A DNA stretch of 39,688 bases from DAOTVX01 sp034436015 (lineage in GTDB: Bacteria; Chloroflexota; Anaerolineae; Anaerolineales; Villigracilaceae). Under the pieces are notes generated by a model. It made no database searches, had not been told where the DNA came from, and saw only the letters and a list, made by a program, of their open reading frames with translations. The stretch's first letter is position 1; each line of letters opens with the position of its first letter. Positions 7,630-15,341 of this stretch are shown here, one piece after another. The DNA is taken from assembly GCA_034436015.1 (NCBI GenBank), contig DAOTWG010000030.1:1-39688 (forward strand), written 5' to 3'. The translations under genes were made by a program, and so were the position numbers.

Positions 7630-8061
7630 ATGTTCAAACGCAACGGACAAGTCCCAACCCCTCAAGCGGCACCAACCATCGAACGTATTACCTCGGTGTT
7701 AGGAGCCGGTGTCATCTGGCAAGGCAACCTGAGCGGCTCAGGCGGCGTGCGCATCGAGGGTTCGTTCGAAGGGCAAATTGCCCTGCGCGGCACGCTCGTC
7801 GTCGGCGAGACGGGGCGGGTCAGTTGCGAGAATATCCGCGCACAACACGTGGTCGTCGCCGGCGCCGTCAAGGGCAACATCACCGCGCAAAAAGTCGAGA
7901 TTCGCTCAACCGGCCGTGTCTGGGGAGATATCGTCACCGTCGCTTTCGCCACCGAGGAGGGCGCCTTCCTGCGTGGCCAAATTCGCATGGAGGATACCGT
8001 GGAACTCAACCTGGGAATGGAAACGATAGATGCAACTCAACCTGCGCCAACCGCCTCTTGA
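7630..8061 (+). CDS. Bactofilin family polymer-forming protein
   Basis: Bactofilins form filaments from a right-handed beta-helix and help localise envelope enzymes. The 143-residue protein has the family's repeating hydrophobic/glycine pattern, for example GVIWQGNLSGSGGVRIEGSF, FEGQIALRGTLVVGETGRV, VVAGAVKGNITA and VEIRSTGRVWGDI. Short disordered tails flank the core, as usual. An AAGGA site precedes the ATG. It sits at the head of a plus-strand run of envelope-related genes. Confidence 0.85.
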   Translation: MFKRNGQVPTPQAAPTIERITSVLGAGVIWQGNLSGSGGVRIEGSFEGQIALRGTLVVGETGRVSCENIRAQHVVVAGAVKGNITAQKVEIRSTGRVWGDIVTVAFATEEGAFLRGQIRMEDTVELNLGMETIDATQPAPTAS

Positions 8062-8141
8062 GAGCTTCCCTTGCCTGATATTACCCAACAAAGCAGACCA
8101 AGCCGCACTTGCGCTCAGGCATCGTCAGAGGAGAACATCCT

Positions 8142-9035
8142 ATGGATGAATTCCGGCCTCCCCGTCAGCCGGGCGTAGCAATTCTGACCGCGCTCATCGT
8201 GGTCTGTCTTGGCATCCTTACCGCTGCCATCTGGCAGATGAACGAGAGCAGCGCCGGCGGTGAGCAATTCGTCGTCGCCCTGTTGCTGGCGCTGGCAGGC
8301 TTGTCGCCATTGCCCTGGTTGACATACCACCTGTACGCGCTCCAACGCGCTGTTTACCTGCTGGATCGGGATAAACTCACCCTGCGCTGGGGACTGCGCC
8401 TGGAACAAATTCCAATTGCAGAGGTGGAATGGGTCAGGCCAGTCGGCGCGCAAGAAGATGCGCCTCGCCCCCCGCTCCACTTGCCGGGCCTGATTCTCGG
8501 CCGGCGACGCCACGCCGCATGGGGAGAGGTGGAGTTTCTGGCTTCCAGCGTCCCGAATCTGCTCTTCGTCGGCAGCGCGCGCAGAGTCTATGCTATCTCC
8601 CCGGCCGAGACGCGCGACTTCCTGGCAACCTTTCGGCGCGTCCTGGAAAGCGGCAGCCTGACCGCCGCGCCGGCGCAATCCGTCTATCCTTCCTTCGTGC
8701 TAACCCAGGCCTGGAACAGCCCCTGGGCGCGCTTCTGCTGGACTGCCGCCTTTTCAATTAATCTCGGACTCTTGCTTTGGGCAGGCCGGCTTATTTCCTC
8801 CTTGCCTCGCGTTTCTCTGGGCTTCTTACCGAATCTCCAACCCGCCGAGCCGGTGCCCGGGGAATACCTCTTGCTCCTCCCCATGGTCAGTCTGCTCTTC
8901 TTTTTCGCGGGCTGGGTGGCGGGATTGTTCCTTTACCGCCATACCGAACAGCGTCCTCTGGCACATGTCCTCTGGCTCGGCAATCTAGTCGGCAGTTTGT
9001 TTTTCCTGTTCGCGCTCTATTTCACCGTGTCATGA
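8142..9035 (+). CDS. Membrane protein with a PH-like cytoplasmic domain
   Basis: This 297-residue protein has two N-terminal membrane helices (about 11-31 and 43-64). A soluble, strand-rich part (about 70-175) contains VYLLDRDKLTLRWGLRLEQI, reminiscent of bacterial PH-like domains. Three C-terminal helices follow (about 195-220, 240-265 and 272-296). I chose ATG 8142, with AGAGGAG upstream, over a more distant start at 8109. Its stop overlaps the next gene as ATGA, so the two are translationally coupled. The specific function is unknown. Confidence 0.65.
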   Translation: MDEFRPPRQPGVAILTALIVVCLGILTAAIWQMNESSAGGEQFVVALLLALAGLSPLPWLTYHLYALQRAVYLLDRDKLTLRWGLRLEQIPIAEVEWVRPVGAQEDAPRPPLHLPGLILGRRRHAAWGEVEFLASSVPNLLFVGSARRVYAISPAETRDFLATFRRVLESGSLTAAPAQSVYPSFVLTQAWNSPWARFCWTAAFSINLGLLLWAGRLISSLPRVSLGFLPNLQPAEPVPGEYLLLLPMVSLLFFFAGWVAGLFLYRHTEQRPLAHVLWLGNLVGSLFFLFALYFTVS

Positions 9036-9847
9036 CACCTCTACTCATTTCTCTCCTTCTCGCCGCGCTCCTGGCCGCCGCCATCGCACTGTTGGCCTGG
9101 CGAGCCGGCGCACTCCATTGGTCGGGAGGCCTGGCTGCCTGGGGCATCGGAACGATTCTCTTTGGCCTGGGAGGCTGGCGCTGGGCAATCCTACTGCTGG
9201 CCTTCTTCGTTTCCTCCAGCGCGCTGACGCGCCTCTTCCGCCAACGGAAAGCGGGGCTGGAGGAAACATTTGAGAAAGGCGGACGACGCGATGCCGGCCA
9301 GGTGCTGGCAAACGGTGGGGTCGCGGCGGCTTTCGCTGTCTTGCACTGCCTCCGGCCCGAAGCGGATTGGACCTGGGCTGCCTGCGCCGCGTCCCTGGCT
9401 GCGGTCAACGCGGATACCTGGGCGACCGAATTGGGCGTGCTCAACCCTTCGCCGCCGCGCCTTATCACCAGCGGCAAGACCGTCGCGCGCGGCACATCGG
9501 GCGGAATCTCATTCTATGGGTTGCTGGCCGCCTGCGCCGGCGCAATTTTGATCGGTCTGCTCGCCGCCGCGCTGAACCCGTATCCCATTCCCGGCGCGAA
9601 CACGACCGCTTACGCCTTACTCATCAGCCTGGCCGGCTTCCTCGGCGCGCTGGTCGACTCGCTCCTCGGCGCTACGCTCCAGGCCATCTACCGCTGCCCA
9701 CGCTGCAATCAAGAGACGGAAAAGCATCCACTTCATACTTGCGGCGCGCCAACCGCTCGGATCCGTGGCTGGAAATGGCTGAACAACGACGCCGTGAACT
9801 TCCTCTGCGCCCTAACCGGAGCGCTGTCCATTCTCCTTTTTCTCTAA
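9032..9847 (+). CDS. DUF92 family membrane protein
   Basis: The 271-residue protein is very hydrophobic and matches the DUF92 family, whose plant relatives act on prenol phosphates in tocopherol synthesis. Visible hallmarks are AAVNADTWATELGVL at about 128-142, the following TSGKTVARGTSGGIS, and GALVDSLLGATLQA. A cysteine-containing loop (CPRC...C) and WLNNDAVNF then precede the last helix. ATG at 9032 overlaps the previous stop by 4 nt. An isoprenoid-phosphate substrate is inferred from the family only. Confidence 0.8.
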   Translation: MTPLLISLLLAALLAAAIALLAWRAGALHWSGGLAAWGIGTILFGLGGWRWAILLLAFFVSSSALTRLFRQRKAGLEETFEKGGRRDAGQVLANGGVAAAFAVLHCLRPEADWTWAACAASLAAVNADTWATELGVLNPSPPRLITSGKTVARGTSGGISFYGLLAACAGAILIGLLAAALNPYPIPGANTTAYALLISLAGFLGALVDSLLGATLQAIYRCPRCNQETEKHPLHTCGAPTARIRGWKWLNNDAVNFLCALTGALSILLFL

Positions 9848-9859
9848 GCGGGAGGTTCT

Positions 9860-10486
9860 GTGTACCTAGCCATCGAAGGCGTTCTTGGCGTCGGCAAAAC
9901 CACACTGGCGCGTTTGCTCCAACCAGCGTTCCAGGCGGAACTCCTGCTGGAGGTCTTCGAGGAAAATCCTTTTTTGCCAAAATTCTACGCCGACCGCGAA
10001 CGCTATGCCTTCCAGACCCAGATCTTTTTCCTGCTCAGCCGCTATTACCAGCAACGCCACAACGCGCCGGCAATTCTAGCCAGCGGCAAGACGCTCATCT
10101 CGGATTACACCTTCGCCAAAGACGCGCTCTTCGCCCGCGTCAACCTGAAAGGGGACGAACTAGAGATGTATCAGCGCGTCCACGCCGCCTTGGCCGAGAA
10201 AATCCCTTGCCCTGACCTGCTCATCTATCTGCGCGCCAGCACCGACACCCTCCTGCAACGCATCGCCCTGCGCGACCGCGCCTATGAGCGCAACATTGAT
10301 CGGAAGTACATCGAAACCCTCTATCGGGCCTACGAGGAGTTCTTCGCCAAACCGCATGAGGATATACCCATCCTGACGGTTGACACCGATTCGCTCGACT
10401 TCGTCCACAACGCAGCGCACCTCGACCTGGTGATTAACCGCATCCGCGCTGTGCTCGGTCAGCCACACCAACCGCCGCTGTGGTGA
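9860..10486 (+). CDS. Deoxynucleoside kinase (deoxyadenosine/deoxyguanosine kinase family)
   Basis: This cytoplasmic salvage enzyme phosphorylates deoxynucleosides using a nucleoside triphosphate. The 208-residue length is typical. The P-loop GVLGVGKTT is at residues 7-15 and the presumed catalytic Glu lies in EVFEENPFL (31-39). A DRS-like motif SDYTFAKD begins at 81, a strand is LLIYLRAS (120-127), and the arginine-rich LID is IALRDRAYERN. GTG 9860 follows a GGGAGG site. It ends the plus-strand run and faces the convergent ABC exporter genes. Exact nucleoside preference cannot be read from sequence. Confidence 0.88.
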   Translation: MYLAIEGVLGVGKTTLARLLQPAFQAELLLEVFEENPFLPKFYADRERYAFQTQIFFLLSRYYQQRHNAPAILASGKTLISDYTFAKDALFARVNLKGDELEMYQRVHAALAEKIPCPDLLIYLRASTDTLLQRIALRDRAYERNIDRKYIETLYRAYEEFFAKPHEDIPILTVDTDSLDFVHNAAHLDLVINRIRAVLGQPHQPPLW

Positions 10487-10761
10487 AGGAATACGAATAC
10501 TTTCGGCGTCCCCGGTACCTCGCTGCAGTCCAGCGCGCGGCGACACATCAGAAAGGCCTTCCTGATGGAAAGGGGCAGAATCTAAACAAGGGCGACGATC
10601 CAACGTGCGCTTTGTGGCAAGGATGGGGAAAACTCAACCTTCCTGCGCCCCTGTGGGCCACCGAAGGGGGCGCACGAGAAACGATCGCCTCGCCTGCGCG
10701 GAACAACGGTTTTGGCGGCTGCGCACCTCGCGGCGACACGCTCGTGGGTTGGCAATCGAAC
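10487..10761. other. Convergent intergenic region without a supported gene
   Basis: This gap separates the ends of two convergent transcription units. A 22-base imperfect palindrome (10546-10567, arms CATCAGAAAGG and CCTTCCTGATG, one mismatch) could form a hairpin in either RNA but lacks a T-run. A 99-codon plus-strand ORF here has no recognisable composition or ribosome-binding site and is not annotated. Confidence 0.5.
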
Positions 10762-10780
10762 AGAACAAATGTTCTATAAT
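10762..10780 (+). promoter_or_regulatory. LexA-like inverted repeat overlapping a TATAAT box
   Basis: AGAACAAATGTTCT (10762-10775) is a perfect inverted repeat fitting the Gram-positive SOS-box core GAAC-N4-GTTC. It is joined directly to TATAAT (10775-10780). If this is a promoter it points right, antisense to the ABC permease whose stop codon it overlaps. It may be chance; no downstream plus-strand gene is evident. Confidence 0.25.
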
Positions 10781-11535
10781 TCTTGTCGCTGGAAAATCAG
10801 ACAAGCCGCGCCGAGGGCGGCGAGCATTAGAGCCAGACTCACCCAAAGCGCCGGGTAGGCGGAAGTCGGCTCGCCCAGGGCCAGCGCGCTGCTCCATTCG
10901 AACAGGCGAGAGGGGAAATACGCCTTCCAACGCGGCAGAGAGCCAAGCACGCCCAGAACGACGAGAGCGCCAAACGCCAAGCCGGCCGCTGCGCCCTGGT
11001 TGCGGGCGACCGTGCTACAAAGCAACGTGACGGCGATATAGACAAGAAACACGAGGAGGATCAGGCCGTTCAGCGCCAGGAACGCGCCCCAGGGCAACGG
11101 TTCGAACAAAAGCAAGGTGTAATACCAGCCACCCAGGGCCGCCAGCAGCAAATTCACGGCGAACAGGACGGCCAGGGCGGCGAATTTTGCTAACAGGAAG
11201 GTCGAACGCGCTAGGGGGTGGGAGAGCACCAGTGCCGCCGTACCGCGTTCCTTCTCCTGCGCCACAGCGCCCATGCTCATCAGCAACGCCAGCAGAATGC
11301 CAAACTGGCTCAGGTTTTTGATGTATTGCGCCACTGCATCGGCCAACGTCGGCTCCGGTATCGCCTCGGCCAGGCCGGGCGGCATATCGGGGATAGATTT
11401 GAGCAATTGCGGCGTCAACTTCGCCAGCAAAGGCGAGGCCAGGCCAAAACCAATCAGCACCGCGCCGACAATTAACCAGCGACGCGTACGCCACTGTTCC
11501 AACAACTCCTTCTGCAGAGCAACTAGGAAGTTCAT
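10774..11535 (-). CDS. ABC-2 type transporter permease
   Basis: This 253-residue membrane protein is the partner of the ATPase encoded just upstream. It starts MNFLVALQKELLEQWRTRR, a typical cytoplasmic N-terminus of ABC-2 permeases. About six hydrophobic segments follow, with the MGAVAQEKERGTAALVLSHP stretch after the second helix that is characteristic of the NosY/ABC-2 class. ATG 11535 overlaps the ATPase stop by 4 nt. A much longer in-frame extension upstream lies inside the ATPase gene in another frame and is rejected. The transported substrate is unknown. Confidence 0.85.
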   Translation of the reverse strand: MNFLVALQKELLEQWRTRRWLIVGAVLIGFGLASPLLAKLTPQLLKSIPDMPPGLAEAIPEPTLADAVAQYIKNLSQFGILLALLMSMGAVAQEKERGTAALVLSHPLARSTFLLAKFAALAVLFAVNLLLAALGGWYYTLLLFEPLPWGAFLALNGLILLVFLVYIAVTLLCSTVARNQGAAAGLAFGALVVLGVLGSLPRWKAYFPSRLFEWSSALALGEPTSAYPALWVSLALMLAALGAACLIFQRQEL

Positions 11536-12461
11536 GGTTCGTTTTCTCCGTTGACCAGGCGGACAAACACATCTTCCAACGAAGGGCGCACCTCCTCGAA
11601 GCGTCGAAGCGGAACGCCATGGGAGACGGCGGAGGCAAGCAATTCCCGTCTGGCGCGTCCAACCTCGCTTACCGTCACGCGCAGGAGGTTGTCTTGAAGG
11701 GCGATCGCGCGAGACCAATCCTGAGACGAGATCCACTCTGCCCAGCGACTCAGAGCGCCTTCCTCTTCGCTTTCGGCCTCGAAGATCGGCAAGGCATAGT
11801 GCTCGAGCAGCGCCGAACGCGGCGCTTGCGTTAACAGTCTCCCCCGCGCAATGACACCAACCGTGTCGCAAATGCGTTCCACATCGGCCAGGATGTGCGT
11901 GGACATCAGAATGGTACACTCACCGCGCAGGGCGCCGATCCAGTCAAGGACCTCTTTACGTCCCAAGGGATCAAGAGCGCTGACCGGCTCATCCAGGAGA
12001 AGCACCTCGGGGCGGTGCAGGACGGCGGCCGCCAAGCCCAGCCGCTGACGCATTCCGCGCGAGAAGCCGCCGATGCGACGGTGAGCCGCCCGCTGCAGGT
12101 TGACCTGTTCGAGCACATCACGCACACGTCTTCGTCGCGCGGCGGGCGTCAGGCGGTGCAGGCGGGCCAGGTAATCCAGAAACTCGATCGGCGTCCACCA
12201 GGGATAGAACGCAGGCTCTTCGGGCAGATACCCCAGGCGATGCACGAGCGATTTCCGCTCAGCAAGGACATCCAGCCCGGCAATGCTGGCGCGTCCCCCG
12301 TCTGGGCGCGCCAGGCCGCTCAGGATGCGCAAGGTTGTCGTCTTGCCGGCGCCGTTTGGGCCGAGAAAGCCGAAGAGCGCGCCGGGCGCGACGTGCAGGT
12401 CTAGGCCATCCAGCGCGCGCGCCGCGCCATACGACTTGCGCAGGTTCTCAATCCTGATCAT
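11532..12461 (-). CDS. ABC transporter ATP-binding protein (ABC-2 exporter)
   Basis: This 309-residue nucleotide-binding subunit of an exporter has Walker A GPNGAGKT at about residues 34-41, the signature FSRGMRQRLG at about 133, Walker B LLLDEP at about 154 and the switch histidine in STHILADVER. The C-terminal third, after about residue 215, is the variable extension of CcmA/NatA-type ATPases. Its start overlaps the preceding small membrane gene by 14 nt, and its stop overlaps the permease. The pair probably works as a dimeric exporter. Confidence 0.9.
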   Translation of the reverse strand: MIRIENLRKSYGAARALDGLDLHVAPGALFGFLGPNGAGKTTTLRILSGLARPDGGRASIAGLDVLAERKSLVHRLGYLPEEPAFYPWWTPIEFLDYLARLHRLTPAARRRRVRDVLEQVNLQRAAHRRIGGFSRGMRQRLGLAAAVLHRPEVLLLDEPVSALDPLGRKEVLDWIGALRGECTILMSTHILADVERICDTVGVIARGRLLTQAPRSALLEHYALPIFEAESEEEGALSRWAEWISSQDWSRAIALQDNLLRVTVSEVGRARRELLASAVSHGVPLRRFEEVRPSLEDVFVRLVNGENEP

Positions 12462-12660
12462 CTTCCACCCGTCCGGCCAGAAGGTAAACCACCGGTCCGA
12501 TCGTGTTAACGGCCAGGATGACCAGCAGCCATAACCATTTCGGGCCGCGGGTGCGTTTGCGGCGCGCCCAATCCACCAAGGCAGCGGCCATCAAACCCAA
12601 CTGCAAGAGAACCAGAGGAACGAAAAAGGGCAGGTACTGGGGAAACTCCGACATCGTCAT
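12448..12660 (-). CDS. Small membrane protein with PLD-nuclease N-terminal-like domain
   Basis: The 70-residue protein has two membrane helices (about 8-28 and 41-60) joined by a basic loop (VDWARRKRTRGPKWLW). It ends with NTIGPVVYLLAGRVEDDQD, the pattern of the small PLDc_N family. I chose ATG 12660 because AGGAA lies 8 nt upstream; longer starts lack a site. The gene overlaps the ABC ATPase start, so it is likely part of the same transport unit. In other bacteria such proteins often sit beside NatA-like ABC exporters. Confidence 0.7.
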   Translation of the reverse strand: MTMSEFPQYLPFFVPLVLLQLGLMAAALVDWARRKRTRGPKWLWLLVILAVNTIGPVVYLLAGRVEDDQD

Positions 12661-12688
12661 AGCAATTCCTACTTTTCGCGGAAGAGAT

Positions 12689-12910
12689 TCAACGGCCGGG
12701 CATCTCGCGTCGACGGCGCTCGACGCGGGCAAGAGGGCGAAGGGCAAGATTTGCGCGCGGTTCGAGTTTCTCGACCGTGCGCAAGCCGATCACCTCCCAG
12801 CCCTCCTCGCCCCATTCGTTGAGGACAGCCTCCAGATCGGCGCCGTCCACGCCCCGCCAGCACGAGCCGAACGTTGCCACGCGGTACTCCCACTGGGCAT
12901 ATTCTGCCAT
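12689..12910 (-). CDS. DUF4177-like small protein
   Basis: The 73-residue soluble protein starts MAEYAQWEYRVATFG and continues LEAVLNEWGEEGWEVIGLRT, the DUF4177 pattern of an aromatic start strand followed by 'G-WE-V'. The C-terminal tail is basic and arginine-rich. ATG 12910 has an ideal GGAGG site; the ATG at 12922 overlaps that site and is rejected. Function is unknown. It is 28 nt before the PLDc_N-like gene. Confidence 0.7.
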   Translation of the reverse strand: MAEYAQWEYRVATFGSCWRGVDGADLEAVLNEWGEEGWEVIGLRTVEKLEPRANLALRPLARVERRRREMPGR

Positions 12911-12980
12911 GCAAACCTCCATAAAATGGACGCGAGCAAAACGTTACTTTCAACCTGGGCCTTTCCAGCGGCCTGTTTTG

Positions 12981-12996
12981 CGTTTCACGTGAAACC
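12981..12996. other. parS-like site (ParB/Noc-type binding palindrome)
   Basis: CGTTTCACGTGAAACC contains the perfect 14-base palindrome GTTTCACGTGAAAC. This matches the bacterial parS consensus TGTTTCACGTGAAACA at 14 of 16 positions, with only the outermost base on each side different. It abuts the stop codon of the DUF3887 gene. parS sites cluster around chromosome origins in most bacterial phyla, and a DnaA-box cluster lies 6.5 kb to the right. Binding itself is inferred. Confidence 0.6.
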
Positions 12997-13421
12997 TAGC
13001 GGTTGCGCTCGCGCAGGTTGGGAGAATCAAAATACAAACCTTCTATCTTCGTCCCACCCACGCGGAACACCACGCTGACCATCACGTCCTCCTTCTCGAA
13101 GCGGCAGCGCAGACGGTAGACGGCGTAGTCGCCCCGGTTCAGGAGGGACAGTTCGGCGCAGGAAACGAAGGAGCCGCTAGTTTCCTGGAGCATATCTCGC
13201 AGGGCGGTGAATTGCGCCTCTTCGAGGAACAAGGCGCGCATGTCCTCGCTGAAGTCGCGCACAAAGGCCTCTTGATTTCCGGCGCTCAGGGCTGTCAACG
13301 CGTCGGAGGTTGCCTGAGCTACTTCCTCGTCCGAGAGCGCGGCCGGCTCCGCGCGGCAACCGTTCAGGAGCAAGACCATAGCCAGAAGCAAAGCCAACAG
13401 GTGCAAACCATCGCGTCTCAT
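12996..13421 (-). CDS. DUF3887-like lipoprotein
   Basis: The 141-residue protein has a signal peptide with lipobox LNGC (C22), so it is probably a lipid-anchored extracytoplasmic protein. The mature part contains ALTALSAGNQEAFVRDFSED and later FVSCAELSLLNRGDYAVYRL and VVFRVGGTKIEGLYFDSP, which fit a small NTF2/cystatin-like DUF3887 fold. ATG 13421 has GGAGG six bases upstream. It follows the broken slipin gene by 30 nt on the same strand. Confidence 0.7.
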   Translation of the reverse strand: MRRDGLHLLALLLAMVLLLNGCRAEPAALSDEEVAQATSDALTALSAGNQEAFVRDFSEDMRALFLEEAQFTALRDMLQETSGSFVSCAELSLLNRGDYAVYRLRCRFEKEDVMVSVVFRVGGTKIEGLYFDSPNLRERNR

Positions 13422-13451
13422 GGTAACCTCCACAAATGTCTCTCTTGCTTC

Positions 13452-14394
13452 TCACCTTGCTGTTGCTGCGCCAGCGCGATCACGCCGCTTCAGTCCGCCC
13501 AAGTTCATGGCGTCCACGGCGCTGCTCGGCACGATGACCAGAGCGCCTTTTTCTTTCAAACCCTCGAAGAGCATGTTCATCGCGCGCAGGTGAAGGGCGG
13601 TAGGATTATCGGCGTAGGCGCGGGCGGCTTCGGCGAAGGAGGCGGCGATCTGTTTTTCCGACTCGCCCAGGATGACGCGCGCGCCTGCCGCTCGCGCTCG
13701 GCCTGCGCCTGGCGCGACATGGTGTCTTCCAACTCCTGCGGGATGACAATCTCTCGAATCTCAACCGATTGGACGGTGATTCCCCACGGCGTGGCGCGCT
13801 CGTCAATGGTTCGTTGCAACTCGGCATCCATGCGGGAACGCCCGATGAGAATATCGGCCAGCGGCATTTGACCAATGATTTCGCGCAAGGCCGTCTGCGC
13901 CGCCCAGGCGATGGCTACACGGTAATCGGCCACCTCCAACGCGGCCTTCTCCGCATCCCAAACGACCCAGAATAGGACGGCATCTACGTCCACCGGCACG
14001 GTATCCTTGGTCAACGTCTTTTCGGCGGAGAACGGCGTAGCCGTGACGCGGTGGTCAATCCAGGTCGGGATGGAATCTAGGATAGGAATAATCCAGAAAG
14101 GACCCGGCCCGGCCAGTTTGCGAAAGCGTCCCAGTCGCAGGATGATGGCCTTTTCCCACTGCGCGGCCACTTTGACGGCCAGCAGGAGGTAGAGTCCGAC
14201 CAGGTACCAAGCCGCGCCCCAGATGACGGCCCAGAACGCTGTCAAGAGGCCGCTCAGGTAGCCGCCGATTCCGCCTCCCAGGGCTACAAGGCAACAGAGG
14301 ACGTGGAAAAAACGGCAATAGCCGGAATACGAACTTGGCCAGAGGAGATAGACGCCTGTAGACCTTGATCCTTACGAGAAGATGTCGTCCTCAT
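13452..14394 (-). pseudogene. Slipin (SPFH/band-7 membrane protein) with two frameshifts
   Basis: Slipins are stomatin-like membrane scaffold proteins. An intact central frame (13577-14245) encodes QWEKAIILRLGRF, LTKDTVPVDVDAVLFWVVWD and SVEIREIVIPQELEDTMSRQ, all typical of slipins. The start ATG 14394 overlaps the GntR stop (ATGA), but that frame stops at 14284. One base inserted in the T6 run (minus strand, 14307-14312) would join it to the central frame. A second break in a CG repeat (about 13674-13684) swaps the C-terminus; the other frame restores VILGESEKQIAASFAEAARA and AMNMLFEGLKEKG down to a stop at 13452. Repairing both gives 313 residues. This is either real decay or assembly error. 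Confidence 0.8.
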
Positions 14395-14798
14395 GCTTTG
14401 CTCCTTTCCTCGACAGGTTGGGTCTTCCGTCGCAGATGCTCTTGCACAACCCGCATAATCTCTTCCGGCGTGAATTCCAACTGCATGGCATCGGCCAGGT
14501 AACGGCGGGTCAGTTCCAAGAGGGTTTGTTCTCGCATCTGCGTCAGCGCCTCGGGCGGTGGACTTTCCAGAATGTACGTGCCGCGCCCCTGTTGGGTCGA
14601 GATGACGCCCATCTCGTCCAGAATGCGATAGGCGCGGGCGACGGTGTTGAAGTTGACGCTCAACTCCTGCGCCAGCGCACGCACCGTCGGCAGTTGATCG
14701 CCGGCCTTCAATGTCCCATGCGCCAGGAGCTCTTTGATGCGCTCGACGATCTGGACGTAAATAGGAATGCCGGAACGGAAATCGAGTTCAAACTTCAT
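14391..14798 (-). CDS. GntR-family transcriptional regulator, YtrA subfamily
   Basis: The 135-residue protein has an N-terminal winged helix-turn-helix: IPIYVQIVERIKELLAHG, then GDQLPTVRALAQELSVNFNT and GVISTQQGRGTYI. Its short C-terminal part (about residues 80-135) is what defines the YtrA group rather than larger effector-binding GntR proteins. YtrA regulators usually repress a neighbouring ABC-exporter operon and themselves. It is coupled to the slipin gene by an ATGA overlap, and an ABC-2 exporter lies downstream on the same strand. No Shine-Dalgarno sequence is seen; the predicted leader is about 28 nt. Confidence 0.9.
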   Translation of the reverse strand: MKFELDFRSGIPIYVQIVERIKELLAHGTLKAGDQLPTVRALAQELSVNFNTVARAYRILDEMGVISTQQGRGTYILESPPPEALTQMREQTLLELTRRYLADAMQLEFTPEEIMRVVQEHLRRKTQPVEERSKA

Positions 14799-14809
14799 GG
14801 CCGCGCGCG

Positions 14810-14841
14810 TTGTATCATTGTATCAATGTAACAATTGTACA
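14810..14841. promoter_or_regulatory. Repeated octamer operator at the gntR promoter
   Basis: Four octamers lie end to end: TTGTATCA twice (14810-14817 and 14818-14825), then ATGTAACA and ATTGTACA. The block also contains an imperfect inverted repeat, ATTGT...ACAAT. It covers the -10 box, the predicted transcription start and the early leader of gntR, a natural place for autorepression. Binding by this GntR protein is inferred. Confidence 0.5.
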
Positions 14842-14862
14842 CGCACTGTTCTCGGATGTCAA
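14834..14862 (-). promoter_or_regulatory. Sigma-70 type promoter of the gntR-slipin-ABC unit
   Basis: On the minus strand a perfect -35 TTGACA (14857-14862) is followed after 17 bases by -10 TACAAT (14834-14839). Transcription would start near 14827, about 28 nt before the gntR ATG. It is one of the best promoter matches in the window. Confidence 0.75.
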
Positions 14863-15271
14863 GGGGACGCCTAGGTTAAAAGGGCTTTGCAAAGGTTTTT
14901 GGGTTCGACACCTTCTCGTAAAACCAGGCTATGCCCGGCACGGACGGTCAGCAGGGTAATGCCGCGCCGCGCCAGAGGCCCGAACGGTCAAAAAATCAGA
15001 CAAATATCCTTCGACTCCCTCTGCTGCAATCGAAGCAAAGCCGCTTTTTCGCCCGAAGAGACGGTTTCGCTTGGCGAGTGGCGCGAACCGCTGAACGCCC
15101 CTGCCAGATGGACAACTACAGGGGTTTGACATCCTCTTACGTACTACGGAGGTCGGCCTTCCTTCTCTCGACCTTTCGAAATCTCTACCGATGAACCCCT
15201 CGTCTCCTCTCAACCGACCAAAGAAAGTCCCCTTTCATAATTTTCATCATCGTTCCACCTGACAACCGTCA
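14863..15271. other. Intergenic region between divergent gntR and arsR promoters
   Basis: About 400 bases separate two divergent regulator promoters. Short ORFs of fewer than 100 codons on both strands show no family pattern and no ribosome-binding site. The right half is pyrimidine-rich. I see no RNA gene or clear repeat here. Confidence 0.4.
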
Positions 15272-15300
15272 TTGACTCGCCAGAAAATATATGGTAATAT
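15272..15300 (+). promoter_or_regulatory. Sigma-70 type promoter of the sulfur operon
   Basis: TTGACT (15272-15277) and TAATAT (15295-15300) are separated by exactly 17 bases. Transcription would start near 15307, about 35 nt before the arsR-family ATG at 15342. An inverted repeat lies just downstream of the predicted start. Confidence 0.7.
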
Positions 15301-15311
15301 ATCTTTGCTTA

Positions 15312-15329
15312 TATTCACTTATACGAATA
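15312..15329. promoter_or_regulatory. Inverted repeat, likely operator for the ArsR-family regulator
   Basis: TATTC and GAATA form perfect arms around an 8-base AT-rich spacer. The site is between the predicted transcription start and the regulator's start codon. ArsR-type repressors commonly bind AT-rich inverted repeats at this position, so autoregulation is likely but inferred. Confidence 0.5.
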
Positions 15330-15341
15330 GGGTTTATCAGG

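Noticed and set aside
10480..10779. 99-codon plus-strand ORF after the deoxynucleoside kinase gene
   Set aside because: No ribosome-binding site, no domain, and its composition is not protein-like; better read as convergent intergenic DNA.
11536..11919. N-terminal extension of the ABC permease
   Set aside because: It runs through the ABC ATPase gene in another frame; the ATG at 11535 overlaps the ATPase stop in the usual ATGA manner and starts a typical permease N-terminus.
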